Of a stretch of DNA of 64,000 nt, positions 17,199 through 25,743 are shown piece after piece (position 1 is the first letter of the stretch; each line of letters starts with the position of its first letter). Source of the stretch: Tamlana sp038148895 (GTDB taxonomy: Bacteria; Bacteroidota; Bacteroidia; Flavobacteriales; Flavobacteriaceae); assembly GCA_038148895.1 (NCBI GenBank), contig JBBVGQ010000001.1; one strand, written 5' to 3'. A program made the position numbers and the translations under genes. Below the pieces are notes generated by a model. The model saw only the letters and a list, made by a program, of their open reading frames with translations, searched no databases and was not told the origin of the DNA.

Positions 17199-20100
17199 TT
17201 GAACAACGAGCTTCAACATATAACCATTAAAAATTACACCACCGAAAGTGGTGCAGCTATACCTGAAATTAATTTAAGCTATCAAGTTTTTGGTCAAGTT
17301 TTAGGGAGTGCTCCAGTGGTTTTGGTTAACCATGCGCTTACAGGAAATAGCAATGTTGCTGGTGAAGATGGCTGGTGGAAAGATTTAATTGGCGATGGCA
17401 AAGTAATCGATACCAAGTTGTACACCATTTTGGCATTTAATGTGCCCGGAAATGGTTATGATGGTTTTGTTATTAAAAATTACAAGGATTTTGTTGCAAG
17501 GGATGTGGCTAATTTGTTTTTACAAGGGCTTCAAATATTGAATATTGAAAGAATTTTTGCAGCTATCGGCGGATCTTTGGGTGGTGGCATAGCTTGGGAA
17601 ATGGCGGTAAATAAACCTGATTTTACCGAGCATTTAATTACGGTGGCTACCGATTGGAAATCAACCGACTGGCTTATTGCCAATTGTCAGATTCAGGAAC
17701 AGTTTCTGTTGAATTCCAAAAATCCAGTGCACGATGCCAGAATGCACGCCATGTTGTGCTACAGGACGCCTGAGTCTTTCAAGGAACGTTTTCAGCGTTC
17801 AAAAAATGATGATTTAGAGATTTTTAATGTGGAGAGTTGGTTGCTTCACCATGGCAAAAAGTTGCAAGAGCGTTTTCAGCTTTCGGCGTATAAATTAATG
17901 AATCAATTGTTAAAAACCATTGATGTTACCAAAGGCAGAACAAACGATTTTAATGTATTGGATAACATTAAGGGCAATATTCATATCATTGGAGTGGATT
18001 CCGATTTGTTTTTCACCGCAGAAGAGAACCGCGAAACCCATAAACAATTGGCGCTAACCAACCCCAATGTTACCTATAACGAAATACACTCAGTACACGG
18101 TCACGACGCTTTTTTAATGGAGTATGAACAACTGGAAAAAATTATTGAGGGCATTTTTGTGCCAGATTCAAAAAGAAAAAGAATGAAAGTATTAAAATTT
18201 GGAGGCAAGTCTTTGGCAAACGGAGAAGGTTTGGAGACTGTGCTTTCAATTATAGAAGATAAAGTAAATGCAGGAGAACGCATTAGTGTGGTTATTTCGG
18301 CAAGAGGCTCGGCAACGGATGATTTAGAGTCTATTCTGAACAAGGCAATTAAAGGAGAGCCTTATCAAGATGATTTTGAAGCGTTCAAAGCATACCAAAA
18401 TGAGCCTTCAAAAACGGTAGATTTTACCGAGGAATTTTCAATTTTGGAAAAGCTTTTTGAAGGGGTAAGCTTATTGCGCGATTACAGTAAAAAAACCAAG
18501 GATAACATTTTGGCACAAGGCGAATTGTTGGCTGTAAAGCTCATAACCCACATGCTGAAGGACCGTGGTATCAAGGCCAAAGCAACCGATACCAGAGCCT
18601 TGATAAAAACAGATGAAGCTTTTGGTAACGCCCAACCTTTATCTAAACTGTCAAAGGAAAATACCCAAGCGTATTTTAAGGCCAATAAAGATTTTGTAAA
18701 TATTATAACTGGTTTTATTGCGTCCAATCTTAAAAATGAAACCACTACTTTAGGTAGAAATGGCAGCAATTATACGGCAGCTTTAATCGCTAATTTTTTG
18801 GATGCCGAAGAATTGCAGAATTATACGCACGTTAATGGTATTTACACAGCCGACCCAGATTTGGTTGCCGATGCACAACAAATAAGAGAACTGTCTTACA
18901 GCGAGGCCAACGAATTGGCAAACTTTGGTACTTCGGTATTGCATGCCAAAACCATAATACCTTTGGTTGAAAAAAACATCAACCTTCGCATTTTAAACAC
19001 CTTTAATCCTAATGATGAAGGTACTTTGATTACTGCAAAGCCTAGTACAAAGGAAGTAACCTCGTTATCTGTTTTAAATAATGTAGCATTATTGAATTTG
19101 GAAGGTCGCGGATTACTTGGTAAAATTGGTGTTGATGCCAGGATTTTTGGTGCCTTGAGTAACCACGGCATCAGCGTGAGTATTGTGTCGCAAGGCTCTT
19201 CGGAACGAGGCATAGGACTGATTATCAATGCCGATCAGGCAACACAGGCTGTTATTGCTTTGGAACGTGAATTCGAACGTGATTTTTATTCTCAAGATGT
19301 CAATAAAATTGACGTGGTTGATGATGTTGCGGTCATTTCTATTGTTGGTATTGAACTGAGCTCGTTCCACAAGCCATTCAATGCGCTTATAAAAAACCAA
19401 ATAACACCGTTGCTTTTCAATAATACGGTAACAGGTAAAAACGTGAGTTTGGTGGTTAAAAAAGCGCAGCTGCACAAAGCCGTTAATGTTATTCACGGGG
19501 AAGTATTTGGTATTTCCAAAAAGATAAACATTGCCATTTTTGGTCATGGTGGTGTAGGCGGAGCTTTAATAAATCAGGTTTTAAAATCGAAAGATGATAT
19601 AGAAAAGCGTAGAGGTATCAATTTAAATATTTTTGCCATTGCCAATTCAAAACAGGTGCTTTTAAACAAAAATGGAATCACCAAGAACTGGAAAAAGGAT
19701 ATTGCCGAGGTCAATAACAATCTTTCTGTAAATGACATCATAACCTTTGCCAAAAACCATCATTTGGAAAACTTAATAGCGGTGGACAATACGGCAAGTT
19801 CAACATTCTATCAAAATTATGTGCCGTTGGTTGAAGCTGGTTTTGATTTGGTGTCGTCCAACAAAATTGCCAATACCATTTCACATGATTTTTACCAAGA
19901 TTTGAGGGTGCATTTGAAGGAGCATAATAAGCAATATTTGTATGAAACTACAGTTGGTGCAGGTTTACCGTTGATTGATACCATTAAGTTGTTGCACGAA
20001 TCGGGTGAAAACATCACCAGAATTCGAGGGGTTTTCTCAGGGACTTTAAGCTATTTGTTCAATAATTTTTCCGTTAGAAATAAACCGTTCAGTGAAATTA

Positions 20101-20597
20101 TTCAGGAAACCATTGATAAAGGTTTTACAGAGCCCGATCCGCGAGAAGATTTCTCAGGAAATGATGTGGCCAGAAAGCTTTTAATTCTTGCGAGAGAGTT
20201 AGATTTGCAAAATGAATTTGAGGATGTTAAGGTGTTAAATTTAATTCCTGAAGCTTATCGGGATATTTCGGTGGAGTCTTTTTTAAGCCAGCTGAATGTG
20301 TTGGATGAACAGTATCAAAACATAAAGAACAACCAAAAACCAGGTCATGTTTTAAGATATGTCGGCGATTTGTCGGGCGATTTATCACAAGACAAAGGAA
20401 ATTTGGAAGTGAAATTGGTGTCTATTCCAGAAGATAGTACCCTTGGCCATGTAAAAGGAAGCGACGCCATTTTTGAAATATTCACAGAAAGTTATGGTGA
20501 GCAACCCATTGTCATTCAAGGCGCTGGAGCTGGAGCCGAGGTAACCGCAAGAGGAGTTTTTGGTGATATTTTAAGGTTGTCTAAACATATAAATTAA
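17199..20597 (+). CDS. Trifunctional fusion: homoserine O-acyltransferase-like + aspartokinase + homoserine dehydrogenase
   Basis: An 1132-aa protein. Residues about 1-325 are a MetX-type alpha/beta hydrolase: oxyanion region NHALTGNSN, nucleophile Ser in GGSLGGG (about S126), Asp in GVDSDLFF (about 268) and His in GHDAFL (about 302). From residue 329 (an internal ATG at 18183) it is a ThrA: KFGGKSLANGEG, ACT region near 630-770, then a Rossmann segment FGHGGVGGALI near 780 and a homoserine dehydrogenase to the end. One protein would phosphorylate aspartate, make homoserine and activate it for methionine. Start is TTG, under the SAM riboswitch. The fusion looks intact, with no frameshift. Confidence 0.9.
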   Translation: MNNELQHITIKNYTTESGAAIPEINLSYQVFGQVLGSAPVVLVNHALTGNSNVAGEDGWWKDLIGDGKVIDTKLYTILAFNVPGNGYDGFVIKNYKDFVARDVANLFLQGLQILNIERIFAAIGGSLGGGIAWEMAVNKPDFTEHLITVATDWKSTDWLIANCQIQEQFLLNSKNPVHDARMHAMLCYRTPESFKERFQRSKNDDLEIFNVESWLLHHGKKLQERFQLSAYKLMNQLLKTIDVTKGRTNDFNVLDNIKGNIHIIGVDSDLFFTAEENRETHKQLALTNPNVTYNEIHSVHGHDAFLMEYEQLEKIIEGIFVPDSKRKRMKVLKFGGKSLANGEGLETVLSIIEDKVNAGERISVVISARGSATDDLESILNKAIKGEPYQDDFEAFKAYQNEPSKTVDFTEEFSILEKLFEGVSLLRDYSKKTKDNILAQGELLAVKLITHMLKDRGIKAKATDTRALIKTDEAFGNAQPLSKLSKENTQAYFKANKDFVNIITGFIASNLKNETTTLGRNGSNYTAALIANFLDAEELQNYTHVNGIYTADPDLVADAQQIRELSYSEANELANFGTSVLHAKTIIPLVEKNINLRILNTFNPNDEGTLITAKPSTKEVTSLSVLNNVALLNLEGRGLLGKIGVDARIFGALSNHGISVSIVSQGSSERGIGLIINADQATQAVIALEREFERDFYSQDVNKIDVVDDVAVISIVGIELSSFHKPFNALIKNQITPLLFNNTVTGKNVSLVVKKAQLHKAVNVIHGEVFGISKKINIAIFGHGGVGGALINQVLKSKDDIEKRRGINLNIFAIANSKQVLLNKNGITKNWKKDIAEVNNNLSVNDIITFAKNHHLENLIAVDNTASSTFYQNYVPLVEAGFDLVSSNKIANTISHDFYQDLRVHLKEHNKQYLYETTVGAGLPLIDTIKLLHESGENITRIRGVFSGTLSYLFNNFSVRNKPFSEIIQETIDKGFTEPDPREDFSGNDVARKLLILARELDLQNEFEDVKVLNLIPEAYRDISVESFLSQLNVLDEQYQNIKNNQKPGHVLRYVGDLSGDLSQDKGNLEVKLVSIPEDSTLGHVKGSDAIFEIFTESYGEQPIVIQGAGAGAEVTARGVFGDILRLSKHIN

Positions 20598-20599
20598 AG

Positions 20600-20624
20600 T
20601 CAGGTTGAGCGCAGTCGAAACCTA
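20600..20624 (+). repeat. Inner unit of the composite hairpin repeat
   Basis: AGGTT-GAGCGCAGTCGA-AACCT matches the inner unit at 2500-2522 but with the stem changed from GGCT/AGCC to GGTT/AACC, so pairing is kept. It lies in the gap between the fusion gene and metZ. Confidence 0.6.
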
Positions 20625-20635
20625 AAGAAGATAAA

Positions 20636-21808
20636 ATGAAAGAAGAGAAAAAACATTTCGAAACAGAAGCCATACGAACGCAGTCGGAAACGACACAGTT
20701 TTCAGAACATTCCGTACCCTTATATTTAACATCGGGGTTTGTTTTTGATGATGCTGAAGAAATGCGGGCGTCATTTGCTGAAGAAAAACAACGCGATTTG
20801 TACAGCCGTTATAGCAATCCTAATGTCAACGAATTTGTAGACAAAGTATGCGCTATGGAAGGAGCTGAAGCAGGTTTCGCCTTTTCTAGTGGTATGGCCG
20901 CTGTGTTTTCAACTTTTGCCACCTTGTTGGACGCTGGCGATCATGTAGTTTCATGCAGTTCTGTTTTTGGGGCCACACATGGTTTGTTCACCAAGTATTT
21001 TCCAAAATGGAATATTGAGTGCTCCTATTTTAATGTAAATGAAGTTGAAACCGTTGAGGATTTAATTCAACCCAATACCAAGTTTATTTATGCCGAAACC
21101 CCAACAAATCCTGGGGTGGATGTTTTGGATTTGGAATATTTAAGCGCCATCTGTAAAAAACATGGTTTGTTGTTGGTGATAGATAATTGCTTTGCTACGC
21201 CGTATTTACAAAACCCTATTAAGCATGGCGCCGATTTAGTGATTCATTCAGCAACAAAATTAATGGACGGGCAAGGCCGTGTGCTTGGTGGAATAACAGT
21301 TGGTAACAAGGAATTGGTTCGAGAGATTTATTTGTTTTCAAGACTTACGGGTCCAGCCATGAGTCCTTTTAACGCTTGGGTATTATCAAAATCTCTGGAA
21401 ACTCTGGCCGTTAGGGTTGAAAAACACTGTGAAAATGCACTAAAGATTGCAACCTTTTTAGAAGCCCATCCAAAAGTGTTATGGGTTAAATACCCATTTT
21501 TAAAGTCGCATCCTAAATATGAAGTTGCCAAGAAGCAGATGCGCCTTGGTGGAAATATTGTGGCTTTTGAGGTTGAAGGTGGAATTGAAGGTGGAAGGTC
21601 TTTTTTTGATAGCATAAAAATGTGCTCATTGTCTGCTAACTTAGGCGATACCAGAACTATTGTAACCCATCCCGCCAGTACAACACATGCTAAGGTTGAA
21701 GATGAGGTAAAAGCAGCAGTGGGAATTACAGATGGTATGGTGCGCATTTCGGTAGGGCTGGAGCATGTAGATGATATTATTTCTGATTTAAAGCAAGCTT
21801 TAAACTAA
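20636..21808 (+). CDS. metZ: O-acylhomoserine sulfhydrylase / cystathionine gamma-synthase family (MetZ-like)
   Basis: A 390-aa PLP enzyme of the Cys/Met metabolism family. The lysine is in HSATKLMDGQGRVLGG (about K207); SSGMAAVF near 83-90 and ATPYLQNP are also family features. It would convert activated homoserine plus sulfide to homocysteine, using the product of the upstream fusion protein, under the same riboswitch. Members of this family also act as MetB or gamma-lyases, so substrate choice is inferred from context. Confidence 0.85.
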   Translation: MKEEKKHFETEAIRTQSETTQFSEHSVPLYLTSGFVFDDAEEMRASFAEEKQRDLYSRYSNPNVNEFVDKVCAMEGAEAGFAFSSGMAAVFSTFATLLDAGDHVVSCSSVFGATHGLFTKYFPKWNIECSYFNVNEVETVEDLIQPNTKFIYAETPTNPGVDVLDLEYLSAICKKHGLLLVIDNCFATPYLQNPIKHGADLVIHSATKLMDGQGRVLGGITVGNKELVREIYLFSRLTGPAMSPFNAWVLSKSLETLAVRVEKHCENALKIATFLEAHPKVLWVKYPFLKSHPKYEVAKKQMRLGGNIVAFEVEGGIEGGRSFFDSIKMCSLSANLGDTRTIVTHPASTTHAKVEDEVKAAVGITDGMVRISVGLEHVDDIISDLKQALN

Positions 21809-21820
21809 AAACATTAAAAA

Positions 21821-22621
21821 GTGGTTGATAATAAAACCATATATCAGGTTGATGCTTTTACAGATGAAGCATTTAAAGGAAATCCAGCAGGGGTTATGAT
21901 TGTTGATGATTCGTTTTCGGACGAATTGATGCAACATGTGGCAACCGAAATGAATTTGTCTGAAACAGCATTTGTTACGCCGAGCAATAAAGGTTTTAAC
22001 ATTCGGTATTTTACACCAACAACCGAAATGCCGCTTTGTGGTCATGCTACCTTGGCTTCTGCACATGTCATGTATCAATTGGGTATAAAGAGTGAAGATG
22101 AGTCCATAAACTTTAAAGCTAAAGGTGGCGATTTAACGATTACAAAGAATAGCGATTTAATGGCTATGGTGTTCCCAAGGTATTCATTAAACAAAATAGC
22201 CATGCCTGATAATTTTAAGAATATTGTGGGTTTTGAGCCCATTGAAGTTTATGCAAGTGACTATAATTGGATTGTTGCCATTTCTGAAGATAAAAGTGAT
22301 ATTGAAAACGCCAATCCAAATTTTGAGTTGATGAAAACCAATGGATTGGGGCATTTAATGATAACTTCTAAAAGCAAACTTGAAAACGTTGATTTTGTAG
22401 TTCGGTGTTTTGCGCCTTCATTGGGGATAAACGAAGACCCTGTTACGGGCTCAGCCTATTGTGCCTTAACCCCATTGTGGTCTAAAAAATTAGGTAAAAA
22501 GGATATGTTTTCACTACAAGTTTCAAAAAGGCAGGGGCAGGTCAGTGTTTCCAATTTGGGCAATCAAGTTGAAATTAAAGGAAAAGCAATTACTGTTTTT
22601 GAAGCCAAACTGAAAATATAA
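21821..22621 (+). CDS. PhzF-family isomerase/epimerase-like protein
   Basis: A 266-aa protein starting at GTG, 12 bases after metZ. It has the PhzF fold signatures QVDAFTDEAFKGNPAGV at the N-terminus, the catalytic-region Glu in LSETAFVTP, and NEDPVTGSAYCALTP near 205-219. The family includes trans-2,3-dihydro-3-hydroxyanthranilate isomerase and many uncharacterised enzymes. Its role in the methionine operon is unknown. It is the last gene before the convergent restriction island. Confidence 0.82.
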   Translation: MVDNKTIYQVDAFTDEAFKGNPAGVMIVDDSFSDELMQHVATEMNLSETAFVTPSNKGFNIRYFTPTTEMPLCGHATLASAHVMYQLGIKSEDESINFKAKGGDLTITKNSDLMAMVFPRYSLNKIAMPDNFKNIVGFEPIEVYASDYNWIVAISEDKSDIENANPNFELMKTNGLGHLMITSKSKLENVDFVVRCFAPSLGINEDPVTGSAYCALTPLWSKKLGKKDMFSLQVSKRQGQVSVSNLGNQVEIKGKAITVFEAKLKI

Positions 22622-22651
22622 GTTGCGGATTTTGAGAGATTGTTGGGTTAA

Positions 22652-23505
22652 CTATTTTATGAATCGGATTTGTAAATTTAATTTGAAAAGTAACTGTCCG
22701 TTTTTCTCATAAATTTCTCCAAATCCGTGTCGGGAAGAACTTGCAGTATCAAGTTTTGTGTTATTTAACAGATAGTCCTCAAATTCATTTCGGTTGTATA
22801 TGTGATAGCACAAAACATCTCCATTTTCTTTAACAATTAAATATCCGCCTGTAGCATCGTATTTTCCAGTCCAAACTTGCGAGGGCATCATTCCAAGTGC
22901 AACATCTGTTAAAAAACGCTTGATTTTATATTCGTAAAATTTATGTTCATTCTCAATGTCAAATTCTAATGGGTTTTTCTTTGCTGTCAGGTTGACTAAA
23001 TCAGTTAAATGTGAAAATTCTGTTGTATAGAAATCAAAAACTATTTCCGACAAAATTTGAGGAAGCAAACTATCAATAAGCACAAGGTTATTTGAAAATA
23101 TTTGCCTCTCTGTTTTCACAAACTCAAATATTCCACCTTTACTTTGAATTTGAGTAATTCTGTCCATTATCTTACTCCTTGTGTCAATGGAATTTATTTG
23201 GTCAATCTCGTCTCTTGTTAAATGCGTAAAGTTAATTTCGTAAATGAAATTGGTCGTTTTACCTGCATTTAATAGCGTAGAAGGACTTCCAAGTTGCGAT
23301 TTTATACTAAATCCTAAAGTTGGTTGTTGATTTGTTCTTTGGTCGTGAACAACAATGGTAATATCTGTTTTTGCGGAAGAATTTGCTTTTAAAGAGATAC
23401 AGTTAATAGACTGCATAAACTCTTCGATTACAGGAACCGAAAAAGTTCTTTCTGTACTTTGTTTAATTGCATTTAAAAGGTAAAGAGCCTTTTCTTTAAA
23501 TATTT
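22652..23505 (-). pseudogene. 5'-truncated HpaII-like type II restriction endonuclease
   Basis: A 254-residue frame opens at an ATG (23416), but recognisable sequence continues upstream in frame without a start: the codons just before the ATG read TFSVPVIEEF, and the frame is lost in a repeat at 23506, with an in-frame stop at 23528-23530. Downstream, SLKANSSAKTDI, GKYDATGGYLIV, YHIYNRNEFEDYL and a C-terminal KLNLQIRFIK resemble the HpaII (CCGG-cutting) family. About 70 N-terminal residues appear missing compared with the usual length of about 350. No cognate methyltransferase is in the window, which agrees with an inactive remnant. The family call is from memory of the motif pattern. Confidence 0.65.
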
Positions 23506-23588
23506 GGGCGTGACCACAAGGGTCGGGCTATACGCTACAAGTCCTCGCTCGTAACTCGCTGTGGGCTTTCCACTACTATCCCTCACGC
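23506..23588 (+). repeat. Interspersed repeat, family A copy 1
   Basis: It begins GGGCGTGACCACAAGGGTCG and ends CCCTCACGC. It closely matches the reverse complement of 39159-39241 along its whole length, including the block GTCCTCGCT and the block CTGTGGGCTTT. It interrupts the 5' end of the HpaII-like frame and abuts the 3' end of the HNH gene. Confidence 0.8.
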
Positions 23589-23591
23589 AAC

Positions 23592-24359
23592 TTATCCGCG
23601 AAAGATATTGTCAGAATGATATTTAAGGAACTCTTGCGAAGGCAAGAATTTATCGGGAAGTGAGATTTTTTGTTTATTATATTTCAGAAAAAAATCTGCA
23701 ATTGATTCATTTTCTTTATGTTCAAAGATTGCATCAGAAATTTTAACCTCATAATCAGAAGTTATGGTTAAAAATCCTTTATCAAATGCTTGGTCGTGAA
23801 TAGAATTTAAACACAAACCATTTCTTGGGTTCATTCTTTCTTCTTTGTTTGTTCGCCAAGGAATTATATGACTTGCAACTAAAAAATCTGAAATATTGAT
23901 ACCTGTTATACAACATTTTTGATAATAAGAAGATAAAACTGAAGAACGAAAAAAGTTTTGGTTTACTCTTGTTTTAACAAGACGCTCAACATCTTTTCCC
24001 TCTGGAAAATCTGTTAGGTCAATTTCATTGGTTTCAAGTATGGTTTTGTTTTGAAATTCAGAAATTAATTTTTCGCTTTCATAAGCCAAATCATCCCAAT
24101 TACCGTGAAATTCATCCCAAATAACTTCTTCTAATTTGCTGCCATTTGCAAGACCTGTAATTCCTCTTTTTTGTAATTCAGGGTCTAATCTTCCAAAATT
24201 ACCAACCTTCATATTTAAAGCGGAAGGTGAGCGACCTATGATGTTGGCATATTTTATTATCGTTGGATGTGTTTTACTACTGTTTTTAAATGGAATTTTA
24301 CAGTAAACATTAAATGCTACAATAGTTTGTTCTCTTGTCCAATTATTTGACTTTGCCAT
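23592..24359 (-). CDS. HNH endonuclease
   Basis: A 255-aa protein. The C-terminal half holds an HNH-type nuclease core: CCITGINISDFLVASHIIPW near 148-167, then NPRNGLCLNSIHDQAFDKGF, with the two His and Asn residues expected for a metal-dependent nuclease of the HNH_2 type found beside restriction systems. The N-terminal half (NNWTREQTIVAFNVYCKIPF) has a helical segment probably used for DNA binding. It overlaps the upstream 68-aa ORF by one base, so the two are coupled. It could be a stand-alone restriction enzyme or part of a remnant system. Confidence 0.78.
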   Translation of the reverse strand: MAKSNNWTREQTIVAFNVYCKIPFKNSSKTHPTIIKYANIIGRSPSALNMKVGNFGRLDPELQKRGITGLANGSKLEEVIWDEFHGNWDDLAYESEKLISEFQNKTILETNEIDLTDFPEGKDVERLVKTRVNQNFFRSSVLSSYYQKCCITGINISDFLVASHIIPWRTNKEERMNPRNGLCLNSIHDQAFDKGFLTITSDYEVKISDAIFEHKENESIADFFLKYNKQKISLPDKFLPSQEFLKYHSDNIFRG

Positions 24360-24565
24360 TATTTAACTTGACTTACTTCTAAATTAGTTACTTGATAGTC
24401 ACAGATTAACTCGTTTAAAAGGTCTTCTGTAATATCTGAACCACCTGGAAGTATTTGTAGAAATATTTCAATCCTATCATCAGTTGAAAGTGTGCTTAAC
24501 TTTTCATCATCACGAAAGAAATCCATAAAATCTTCTCTAGTCATATTTTTTAACTTATCATTCAT
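24359..24565 (-). CDS. Small acidic protein, 68 aa, coupled to the HNH nuclease gene
   Basis: It starts at ATG 24565 (MNDKLKNMTRED) and its stop overlaps the HNH start by one base. A longer reading back to 24667 only translates a repeat element and is not favoured. The product is rich in Asp/Glu and probably helical, with no family recognised. Tight coupling to a nuclease gene could mean a partner or inhibitor, but nothing in the sequence proves this. It could also be a fragment of a larger gene. Confidence 0.5.
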   Translation of the reverse strand: MNDKLKNMTREDFMDFFRDDEKLSTLSTDDRIEIFLQILPGGSDITEDLLNELICDYQVTNLEVSQVK

Positions 24566-24729
24566 TATGCTGCGAGTTTTTGCGTTAGGGATTGAAGAGG
24601 AAATCCTTTTTGTGAGGAACGAGCAAAAAGATTGTAACGCAAAGCCCGACCCTTTTGGGTAACGCACAAATTTTGAAGAGGCAAACGAATTCCGTCAATA
24701 TTTTCTAATACTGTTTTCTCGTTTAACAT
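24565..24729 (-). pseudogene. Short ORF (54 aa), probable gene start read into a repeat
   Basis: It begins MLNEKTVLENIDGIRLPLQN and then continues through the family A repeat at 24582-24665, so its last 33 or so residues are repeat-encoded. Its TAA overlaps the ATG of the 68-aa ORF. It is best seen as the surviving 5' end of a gene broken by the repeat, or a short upstream ORF. No function is recognised. The 163 bases from here to 24893 are A/T-rich with no gene. Confidence 0.4.
24582..24665 (-). repeat. Interspersed repeat, family A copy 2
   Basis: On the minus strand it begins GCGTTACCCAAAAGGGTCGG and ends CAATCCCTAACGC. It is inverted relative to copy 1, so the pair brackets the HNH nuclease gene and the 68-aa ORF. 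The middle differs from the other copies, while both ends are conserved. Confidence 0.75.
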
Positions 24730-24859
24730 TTTTAATTTTTAATCAAAATTTGTATTTGCAAGATAATAAGTCTTAACTCATTTTTTTTATTATTTGAATT
24801 TTGTTTTGCTAATTTTTTGAACAACTTATGAAGTGTTAAACTATCTAAAATTACTTCGT

Positions 24860-24914
24860 TATCAAAAAAACTAAATTACCTATATTAGCACCATGCTATC
24901 TAAAAAAACTAAAT
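24860..24914 (+). repeat. Direct repeat around the Rrf2 gene start
   Basis: TATC-AAAAAAACTAAAT (24860-24876) recurs as TATCT-AAAAAAACTAAAT (24897-24914), the second copy overlapping the first codons of the regulator. A shorter relative, TATCTAAAATTAC, is at 24842. It may be a binding site for autoregulation or simple A-rich sequence. Confidence 0.35.
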
Positions 24915-25309
24915 ACGGCCTAAAAGCGCTAACCTTTATTGCGAGGCAAGAAGGGGAAGACCCGGTGCAGGTTGGTGAAATTGCCCAAAACGAAAGAATA
25001 CCCCAAAAGTTTTTGGAAAGCATCCTATTAACCTTGCGAAAAGCGGGTATTCTAGGCTCTAAGAAAGGAAAGCATGGGGGCTACTATCTACGAAAAGAAC
25101 CGTCCGCAATTTTAATGACCGAAGTCATGCGTGTTCTTGAGGGCCCAATTGCCATGGTGCCTTGCGTGAGTTTAAATTATTACGAAAAGTGCGATGACTG
25201 CCCAGATGAGAACGCATGCAGTGTGCACAAGTTAATGATTGAAGTACGCGATAGCACACTAAATGTATTCAGAAACACAACTTTAGAAGATTTATCAAAA
25301 GAAAACTGA
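24893..25309 (+). CDS. Rrf2-family transcriptional regulator (CymR/IscR-like)
   Basis: A 138-aa winged-helix regulator. The recognition region is IPQKFLESILLTLRKAGILGSKKGKHGGYYL (shown here by residues 36-66: key Pro, Leu and GKHGG wing). Four cysteines at 91, 100, 103 and 109 (P-C...C-D-D-C...C) could bind an iron-sulfur cluster or sense redox or cysteine state. It stands directly before the sulfate-assimilation operon, which makes it the likely regulator, as CymR is for sulfur genes in Firmicutes. That parallel is inference. Confidence 0.85.
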   Translation: MLSKKTKYGLKALTFIARQEGEDPVQVGEIAQNERIPQKFLESILLTLRKAGILGSKKGKHGGYYLRKEPSAILMTEVMRVLEGPIAMVPCVSLNYYEKCDDCPDENACSVHKLMIEVRDSTLNVFRNTTLEDLSKEN

Positions 25310-25323
25310 TAAAGATTTCACAA

Positions 25324-25340
25324 AATAATTGGCAATTATT
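25324..25340 (+). promoter_or_regulatory. A/T palindrome after the Rrf2 gene
   Basis: AATAATTG-G-CAATTATT is a perfect inverted repeat starting 15 bases after the regulator stop. It could be a weak terminator or an operator; no T-run follows. Confidence 0.3.
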
Positions 25341-25400
25341 GCTGATTTTCTTCCGTTTATCTTAAAATTATTCCATTATTCTAAAAAGTGGTAAATACTA

Positions 25401-25455
25401 TTTGTCATCTAAAAAAAAGTATTACTTTTGTAATTCCTATTAAATTGGTAGGAAT
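25401..25455 (+). promoter_or_regulatory. Promoter and probable operator of the sulfate-assimilation operon
   Basis: TTTG at 25401-25404, an 18-base spacer and TACTTTTG at 25423-25430 match the Bacteroidota promoter (TTTG, TAnnTTTG). Immediately downstream, ATTCCTA and TAGGAAT (25433-25439 and 25449-25455) form an inverted repeat with a 9-base spacer that would overlap the transcription start. This resembles the ATnGGAAT-type sites of CymR-like Rrf2 repressors and is a good candidate operator for the adjacent regulator. Confidence 0.6.
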
Positions 25456-25473
25456 AATATAATTCTAAGACAA

Positions 25474-25731
25474 ATGATTGGACAAATGTTATTAAAAGAT
25501 AAAGAAAAGGCTTCCTACAAAGAAGACCGCACTAGCGAAAAACCAATTAGAAGTGTAGTGAAATCTTTAAGCTGGAGAACCATTGGAACTTTAGATACCA
25601 TATTGATTTCTTGGGTTATTACTGGGAAATTGGATTTGGCGTTTTCAATTGGAGGTATAGAATTAATAACAAAAATGGTATTGTATTTTTTCCATGAACG
25701 TGTTTGGAATACCATAAAATGGGGAAAATAA
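25474..25731 (+). CDS. DUF2061 small membrane protein
   Basis: An 85-aa protein with the DUF2061 pattern KSLSWRTIGTLDTILISWV near 28-46 and two hydrophobic segments (about 35-50 and 52-70) ending in HERVWNTIKWGK. It is often the first gene of sulfate-assimilation operons in Bacteroidota, suggesting a part in sulfur handling at the membrane; its function is unknown. A start at the internal ATG four codons later is also possible. It is followed by cysH after 12 bases. Confidence 0.82.
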   Translation: MIGQMLLKDKEKASYKEDRTSEKPIRSVVKSLSWRTIGTLDTILISWVITGKLDLAFSIGGIELITKMVLYFFHERVWNTIKWGK

Positions 25732-25743
25732 ATAGAGATTAAG

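Noticed and set aside
23506..24665. Integron attC-like sites
   Set aside because: The repeats end in GCGTTA/TAACGC and reminded me of attC, but the required GTTRRRY and RYYYAAC core sites do not fit, and no integrase is seen.
24359..24667. A 102-aa reading of the small acidic ORF starting at 24667
   Set aside because: Its first third is read from the family A repeat; ATG 24565 gives a coupled, more plausible protein.
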